Assembly: GCA_020062425.1 (NCBI GenBank)
Contig: JAGUWJ010000053.1
Coordinates: 1-33,577 of the forward strand
Reading direction: 5' to 3'
Length of the DNA stretch: 33,577 nucleotides
DNA from: Actinomycetota bacterium
GTDB lineage: Bacteria; Actinomycetota; Geothermincolia; Fen-727; Anoxymicrobiaceae
Below the pieces are notes generated by a model. The model was not told where the DNA came from and ran no database searches. It saw only the letters and a program-made list of their open reading frames with translations. The position numbers were made by a program, and so were the translations under genes. The first letter of the stretch is position 1. Every line of letters begins with the position of its first letter. Positions 28,409 to 33,577 of this stretch are shown in pieces.

Positions 28409-28433
28409 AAGAAAGTGGCCTGACCCCTTTCTT
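28409..28433. repeat. Diverged palindrome, same family
   Basis: AAGAAAG-TGGCCTGACCC-CTTTCTT; exact 7-bp arms with a degenerate core. Confidence 0.65.
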
Positions 28434-28485
28434 ACATTGACTGGTAAAATAGTCACAGGCGGTGCCCAGAGCAAAGGGGTGTAAC

Positions 28486-31400
28486 ATGAAAGCTAAGCAG
28501 TTCACCCGGATGGTCGGCCTCTCCTGTGTATTCCTGTTTCTCATTCTACTTCTACCTGTCTCTGGCGTAACTGGAAGTGAACCTCCCGCAGGAGCCGGCG
28601 CGCAGCCGGTCGAGGTGGATGGCCAGGACATCTACTATTCGAAAGACGTCGCCAGGAGCTGTATACCTGATGCGGAGCAATATGAGGAAGCCATCAAGAA
28701 GGTAGTGCCGGAGCAGTTCCTTCCCGACGCATTGAAGGAGAAACCGCGGACCAGCGAGTCAAATGAAGCCGGCGCTGTTGATGCCTCGGCGGTTGACTCT
28801 GGGGCGGGCACAGGTGGCTGGACCGGGTTTGAAAGAGCCTACACACCCTCGTCAGACCCGAACACGGCTTACCGGGTCGATACCAGTGAGGGAAGCAACG
28901 TTTTCGGCGCCGACGGGACCAGGCACTGCATATACGGAGTGGCCACCACGACCGATATCTCTGAGGCACCAGACGCGGCCGGGTTCTATGTAACCTCACT
29001 CGTCAAGCACTACTACACCGCATACTCAGAGGGCGCGTTCTCAACACCTGTGAGCCTCACTCCAATCTCGGGCCATCAAAGCGCTGATCCCCTCCTGTTC
29101 GAGATGGACCAGGACGGCTATCTGCACCTGGTTTACACCAAGTGGACCTGGGACCGCGACCCGAGCAAACCGGCCGGTGACTACAGCGCCTACCAGCACG
29201 AGGGCCAGAACGTCTACTACCGGTACCGCTCGCCGGACGGCACCTGGAGCGCGGCGAAGAAGCTCACCAACAACAGTGGAGCCTGGCAGATGGGGTTCGG
29301 GAATTTTCAGATGCACGAAGGCAGAATATACGGAATGTGGCTGCAGACCTTCAACAAGGAGACCGTGCCTCAGACTTTCAGAAGTAGGTACTCCTTCATC
29401 GATGGCGTCAGGGAATCATGGAGCGACCTGAAGACGCTACGTCAGTGGGACTACTCGAACGACCCTGGAGAACTCACCCCGTGGTACTTCCCTACCTTCG
29501 ACGTCTCCCCTCTGAACGGTGAAGTGACCGCGATATACACACTGCTCCTCAGGGCTGTAGCGCCCAAGGATTTCAAGACAAGAGTATACGCGCACATGCG
29601 CGACTCCGCCGGCGAATGGGCATCGCATACCGTCACCCAGGGCACGGCCAACCGCTGGTGGATGCTGTTCGACGTCCTGTACGACACAGACTCGATGCGC
29701 TGTACGTTGTTCGGTGGGATCATGTCGTGGGTCATCGACCCGACGAACGAGCCCTTCGGGAACTACTACCTGATAAGGCACGAGGGAAACGACTGGGAGG
29801 ATCCCCTTAACCTGACCAGGGCCCCTTCCAAACAGGTAAGTCAATTCCTGTCCGCATTTATCGACCAGTGGAACCGGTGGAATTTGGTCTACTCTGTCGA
29901 AAAAGCCGCTCTGGTCGGTGGGTTCTGGACATCTCAAGGGTCGTCAATCTTCCAGACCGCAGAGGAGGAAGGTGGTCTAGGCGACATCGAGACCATACTC
30001 CCCTACCACGTGGGCAGGTGGAGCGCGGGATTCGATGCCACGATGGACCGCAACGGTGATTTCCACGTCCTCTACGAGACACAGACCAGCTCGGGGGGAC
30101 CGGGAGCGGACCAGAGAGTCTACTACAGTGACAGTACATCCGGTTCCTACTCGAGCCCCAAGAAGCTGTCTGTGGATTCCAACCAGGACATCACCGGTCT
30201 CTTCGTCAGCGTTAACCCGCAGATAGATACGCTCGCCACATGGGCCGAGAGCAAGGTCTCTGGCGGCGGCACGCCCCAGGCCGGAGTCATCTACTCCATG
30301 TATCTGGCCGGAGGTGCCTGGGGGCCGAGGGTGAAGGTTACCGAGGTACCAGGCAGTACCGACATAATGCACGTGACGCTCGGTGGGTGGCCACAATACT
30401 ACGACTTGAGGCAGGATCCCCTCGGGCAGCAACAGGTCGTGTTCGAGACCGCGAAGTACAACCCCGGGCCCGGCACCTATTACGGGTTCAAGAAGTACTT
30501 CACCGAGACCGTGAACGGAATGTGGCAGACACCCCAGCTCCTCTCGAGCCTCGGCGCCAGGGGAATGGGTTCGGTGCTGGTGGATGCCAACTCGCGCGTC
30601 CACGCCGTATTTGAAGTGGTCATCTCAAACAAGGATGTCCTGTACAGTACCATGCAGCCGGGGGCGACACCACCGGCTACCACCTACTACTTCGCGGAGG
30701 GCACCACGCGCGCCGGGTTCCAGGAATGGCTCAGCCTCCAGAACGCCGGCGGCGAGGACGCAAACGTGGACGTCACTTACATGCTGGGCACCGGTGAGAA
30801 CAAGCTTCAGCAGGTCCCGGTCCCCGCGCACTCCCGCGTGACCGTGGACGTGAACCTCTTCGTGGGGCCAGAGCAGGACGTCTCCGCCCTGGTGCGTGCC
30901 GACCGCCTGATAGTCGCCGAACGGCCGATGTACTTTGATTACATGGGCTGGGCGGGCGGCCACGACGCCATAGGATCCACAAACACCTCCCGCATGTGGT
31001 ACTTCGCCGAGGGCACCACCCGCCCCGGTTTTCAGGAGTACCTGACCCTGCAGAACCCCGCCGAAGCGGACACGGAGGTCACCATCACCTACATGAAGGG
31101 TGACGGAAGCACTCAGGAACAGCAGGTCGCGGTTCCCGGAAAGACGCGCCAGACGGTGGACGTCAACGCGGCGGTGGGACCGAACGAGGACGTGAGCATG
31201 AAAGTGGAGAGCCCCCGTGTCGCCATCGTCGCCGAGCGGCCGATGTATTTCAATTACGGCGGAGCGTGGGACGGAGGCCACAACGCGGTCGGCAGCCAGA
31301 ACCTAGCGCACAGGTGGTACTTCGCCGAAGGCACCACGCGCTCGGGGTTCGACACGTACATATGCCTGCAGAACCCTGGACCGGTGGACGGCTCAGCGAC

Positions 31401-31935
31401 CATCACTTACATCCTCGGCAACGGTTCCACCAAGACCAGCACCATCGAGCTGCCCGGGACGGCCAGGCAGACCTTGAAGGTCAACGACGTCATCGGGGCC
31501 GAGCAGGACGTCTCACTAGTGGTCGATGCTTCCACCCTGATACTCGCTGAACGACCTATGTACTTCGACTACCACGGCTTCGCCAGGGGGGGTCACGTGG
31601 CTGTCGGTGGATTGGAGCCCAAGAACTCCTGGTTCTTCGCCGAAGGCACTACCAGGCCGGGATTCGAGGAGTGGCTCTCGCTCGAGAACCCTACCGGCCA
31701 GGACGCGACCGCGCTGATCAGTTATATGATGGGTGACGGCTCCACCCAAACGCAGAACGTGCCGCTTCCTGCGCACACCCGTGTTACCGTAGATGTCCCG
31801 CTGGCGGTGGGAGGTGACAAGGACGTTTCCGTCGCCGTCTGGTGCGACCAGGGGATAATCGCCGAGCGCCCGATGTACTTCGCAGGAGGCGACGGCAAGA
31901 CCTGGCCCGGCGGCTCCGACGTGATGGGTCTCTGA
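28486..31935 (+). CDS. Large secreted protein: propeller-like N-terminal region plus four C-terminal YFAEG repeats
   Basis: Signal peptide MKAKQFTRMVGLSCVFLFLILLLPVSGVTG; recurring propeller-like strands (DGYLHLVYTKW, NVYYRYRSPDGTWSAAKKL, NGDFHVLYE); four C-terminal repeats. Confidence 0.85.
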   Translation: MKAKQFTRMVGLSCVFLFLILLLPVSGVTGSEPPAGAGAQPVEVDGQDIYYSKDVARSCIPDAEQYEEAIKKVVPEQFLPDALKEKPRTSESNEAGAVDASAVDSGAGTGGWTGFERAYTPSSDPNTAYRVDTSEGSNVFGADGTRHCIYGVATTTDISEAPDAAGFYVTSLVKHYYTAYSEGAFSTPVSLTPISGHQSADPLLFEMDQDGYLHLVYTKWTWDRDPSKPAGDYSAYQHEGQNVYYRYRSPDGTWSAAKKLTNNSGAWQMGFGNFQMHEGRIYGMWLQTFNKETVPQTFRSRYSFIDGVRESWSDLKTLRQWDYSNDPGELTPWYFPTFDVSPLNGEVTAIYTLLLRAVAPKDFKTRVYAHMRDSAGEWASHTVTQGTANRWWMLFDVLYDTDSMRCTLFGGIMSWVIDPTNEPFGNYYLIRHEGNDWEDPLNLTRAPSKQVSQFLSAFIDQWNRWNLVYSVEKAALVGGFWTSQGSSIFQTAEEEGGLGDIETILPYHVGRWSAGFDATMDRNGDFHVLYETQTSSGGPGADQRVYYSDSTSGSYSSPKKLSVDSNQDITGLFVSVNPQIDTLATWAESKVSGGGTPQAGVIYSMYLAGGAWGPRVKVTEVPGSTDIMHVTLGGWPQYYDLRQDPLGQQQVVFETAKYNPGPGTYYGFKKYFTETVNGMWQTPQLLSSLGARGMGSVLVDANSRVHAVFEVVISNKDVLYSTMQPGATPPATTYYFAEGTTRAGFQEWLSLQNAGGEDANVDVTYMLGTGENKLQQVPVPAHSRVTVDVNLFVGPEQDVSALVRADRLIVAERPMYFDYMGWAGGHDAIGSTNTSRMWYFAEGTTRPGFQEYLTLQNPAEADTEVTITYMKGDGSTQEQQVAVPGKTRQTVDVNAAVGPNEDVSMKVESPRVAIVAERPMYFNYGGAWDGGHNAVGSQNLAHRWYFAEGTTRSGFDTYICLQNPGPVDGSATITYILGNGSTKTSTIELPGTARQTLKVNDVIGAEQDVSLVVDASTLILAERPMYFDYHGFARGGHVAVGGLEPKNSWFFAEGTTRPGFEEWLSLENPTGQDATALISYMMGDGSTQTQNVPLPAHTRVTVDVPLAVGGDKDVSVAVWCDQGIIAERPMYFAGGDGKTWPGGSDVMGL
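30682..31932 (+). repeat. Four tandem ~105-aa repeats encoded within the CDS (YFAEGTTRxGF...AERPMYF)
   Basis: The residue before each YFAEG/FFAEG is encoded at about 30685, 30997, 31315 and 31630, giving periods of 312, 318 and 315 bp. Confidence 0.9.
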
Positions 31936-31955
31936 GAATCCCGGCAGGTTACGTA

Positions 31956-32585
31956 TTGAGAGTTCGAAGGCTTCTGCTCCCGGCATCTCTGGTTGCTGGA
32001 TCACTCCTGCTCATGGGGCTCCGCGGCCAGGGAACAATAACCATGCACGAGGATGACTGGCTGGACGGTGCGGGGGTCACGACCCCGCGGCGCTTCCGCG
32101 GCCTTGGGCACTTCCTGCACCACATGGTCGAGCTCGCCGGTCACGTTCTGCCCATCGCGCGCCTCTACCTTCTTCGCTCGATACCGCCCATGCTGAGAGA
32201 GCAGGTGATGATAGTCACCGCAACCGTCAACGCCTGCCCCGCGTGACTGCTCGCGCACAGGGCGTTCGGTCGGAACGCTGGACTCTCTAAAAAGCAGTTG
32301 CGCGACCTGGTGACGCTCGAGCGCTCAAGTCTCGATGAGCGCGAGTACGCGGCGCTCAGTTGGGCTCGAGCGTTTCTGACACACCCCGAAGGTATACCCT
32401 CGGATATCCAGGAAGAATACGAACTTGCTTTTATCCGCGAGGAGCGCGCCGCCATCGAGGCAGCGATCAAGGGCATGTTCTGCACCAACCTGGCGGTCAA
32501 CACAGAGCGCTATCTTCTGGCGAGGATAAAGGGGCGCTGTTCAAGTGAGGTTCCAGCCGCCTGCGAACTCCCGCCAGTGGAGTGA
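31956..32585 (+). CDS. Candidate AhpD/carboxymuconolactone decarboxylase-family selenoprotein, in-frame TGA (Sec) at 32244-32246
   Basis: ORFs 31842-32246 and 32298-32585 share a frame and no other stop lies between them. Translation: LREQVMIVTATVNACPA[TGA]LLAHRAFGRNAGLSKKQLRDLVTLERSSLDEREYAALSWARAFLTHPEGIPSDIQEEYELAFIREERAAIEAAIKGMFCTNLAVNTERYLLARI. AhpD signature ExxxxxxxxxxxCxx[U]xxxH. Start uncertain (TTG 31956, ATG 32013 or ATG 32043). Confidence 0.75.
32262..32278 (+). promoter_or_regulatory. Candidate bacterial SECIS hairpin downstream of the TGA
   Basis: GCGTTC (32262-32267), loop GGTCG (32268-32272), GAACGC (32273-32278); perfect 6-bp stem; loop starts with G, 21 nt after the TGA. 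Confidence 0.6.
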
Positions 32586-32588
32586 GGT

Positions 32589-33212
32589 TCAGGCTTCGAA
32601 CTCCTCGATGACGCGATCGAGGGTCTTGTCGATCAGTGTGTCGGCCGCGTGGGTCTTCTGGGTCACTATCTTCTCCAGAGCCGGGACGACCCAGGGATCG
32701 AACTGGACCCCCGAGTAACCGACAATCTCCTCCAGGGCTTCAGCCGGGGAGCAACCGGCTCGGAACGGCCGGTCCGAGGTGATGGAGACGAACGCGTCGG
32801 CGACGCTCAACACACGTGCCAGGATAGGTATGGCCACCCCGTTCAGCCCGTCTGGGTAGCCCCAGCCGTTGTACCACTCGTGGTGATGCCGCACGGCCTC
32901 TACTATCGGATGGGGAAAGCCCAGCTCCTCCAGCTTCCGGGCTCCGATGACCGGGTGTTTCTCCACCGCCCTTCTCAGGTCGGCGTTCTGCATGTAATCT
33001 ACCCCGGTCTCGGTGCTGTCCTTGATCAGGGTGTGGATGGTCTCATCGATCATACCGATGTCCATGAGGTACGCGCAGACCCTGAGCTGCTCGAGGGCTT
33101 CCTGGTTCAGTTCCAGTTCTTCCGCGAGAGCTCCCGCTTCGAACGAGACCCTCTGCCAGTGCCCCTTCATGTAAGGATAGACGGTCTCCAGCTTGCGCTG
33201 AACGGCACCCAT
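32589..33212 (-). CDS. Degenerate HD-GYP-like domain protein
   Basis: HWQRVSFEAGALAEELELNQEALEQLRVCAYLMDIGMID...KHPVIGARKLEEL...VRHHHEWYNGWGYPDGLNGVAIPILARVLSVADAF...TSDRPFR. Start uncertain: the ATG at 33212 is used here; the ORF is open to 33443. Confidence 0.82.
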   Translation of the reverse strand: MGAVQRKLETVYPYMKGHWQRVSFEAGALAEELELNQEALEQLRVCAYLMDIGMIDETIHTLIKDSTETGVDYMQNADLRRAVEKHPVIGARKLEELGFPHPIVEAVRHHHEWYNGWGYPDGLNGVAIPILARVLSVADAFVSITSDRPFRAGCSPAEALEEIVGYSGVQFDPWVVPALEKIVTQKTHAADTLIDKTLDRVIEEFEA

Positions 33213-33393
33213 GACCACGGTATCGTTTCGCTTGCGTCCGCCCGCGTCTGGGCTTATGAAAGTCTTGTTACCTTGCGCTAAAGAGTTGTCAGCATCCAAT
33301 CGCCCGGCACTCCATCTATAAGGCTGTAGTTCATTATGTAATCGGCAGATGATGTAAATCGCTGAAACACCCGGGTGAGCCGTCGGGATGCTG

Positions 33394-33577
33394 TTACTGC
33401 ACTCCGGTGATGCCCGGCATGCCGGATTCGGTTCCGGGAACACTCCCGTCCGCAGGCTTCTCGAAAAAAGACAGGGCGAGGTTCGCGAGCAGCAGGACCG
33501 CTCCCGTCACCAGCATCACCGTGAGCACGTCGGTCAGGGTGTCGTTGAACAGCAAGATTCCCACCACCTCGGCTACC
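33394..33577 (-). CDS. C-terminal fragment of membrane transporter, possibly EamA/DMT family, truncated by window edge
   Basis: Minus-strand translation: VAEVVGILLFNDTLTDVLTVMLVTGAVLLLANLALSFFEKPADGSVPGTESGMPGITGVQ*. Missing from the ORF track because no start codon is inside the window. Confidence 0.55.
   Translation of the reverse strand, partial: VAEVVGILLFNDTLTDVLTVMLVTGAVLLLANLALSFFEKPADGSVPGTESGMPGITGVQ

Noticed and set aside
26818-28410. 530-aa minus-strand ORF fully antisense to GMC copy 2
   Set aside because: Its length is striking, but the translation is composition-biased and shows no recognisable motifs, while the plus strand encodes an unambiguous GMC oxidoreductase.
28486-31935. 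CRISPR-like or recent DNA tandem repeats in the secreted protein gene
   Set aside because: Periodicity is about 315 bp and protein-level only; nucleotide identity between units is moderate, consistent with old domain duplication.
32244-32246. Interpreting the TGA as a simple nonsense mutation or pseudogene
   Set aside because: Not excluded, but disfavoured: the stop falls exactly on a catalytic Cys position, there is no other frame disruption, both halves retain family-like sequence, and a SECIS-like hairpin follows.

Overview
This window looks like high-GC bacterial chromosome with a gene content reminiscent of Actinobacteriota; that lineage guess is inference only. I find about 23 genuine CDSs and no convincing rRNA, tRNA, CRISPR array or transposase. 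From left to right: the C-terminus of a glycyl-radical enzyme; a minus-strand set (PlsC-like acyltransferase, alpha/beta hydrolase, radical SAM/SPASM protein, flavodoxin-ferredoxin fusion); a zinc-ribbon membrane protein; a lysozyme-like protein with a long hairpin-rich upstream region; an internally duplicated CxxC protein; an SDR/epimerase, membrane protein and TetR set; YjbQ; a candidate exopolysaccharide locus (GH-like lipoprotein, GT2, HEAT-repeat protein, GH17-like protein with four 'YFAEG' repeats); a multi-PAS histidine kinase; a penicillin acylase-family protein; a duplicated two-gene module (small hydrophobic protein plus GMC oxidoreductase); a secreted protein with four more YFAEG repeats; an AhpD/CMD-family gene interrupted by an in-frame TGA; a degenerate HD-GYP protein; and a partial EamA-like transporter. 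The strongest hunt result is at 31956-32585. The TGA falls exactly at the second Cys of the AhpD signature (E-x11-C-x2-[TGA]-x3-H), the frame stays open on both sides, and a perfect 6-bp stem with a GGUCG loop sits 21 nt downstream. This is a candidate selenoprotein (CxxU) that a standard gene caller would split into two ORFs. A second notable pattern is a dispersed intergenic palindrome family with a GGGTCTGACCCC core whose outer arms differ in sequence between copies but stay self-complementary.
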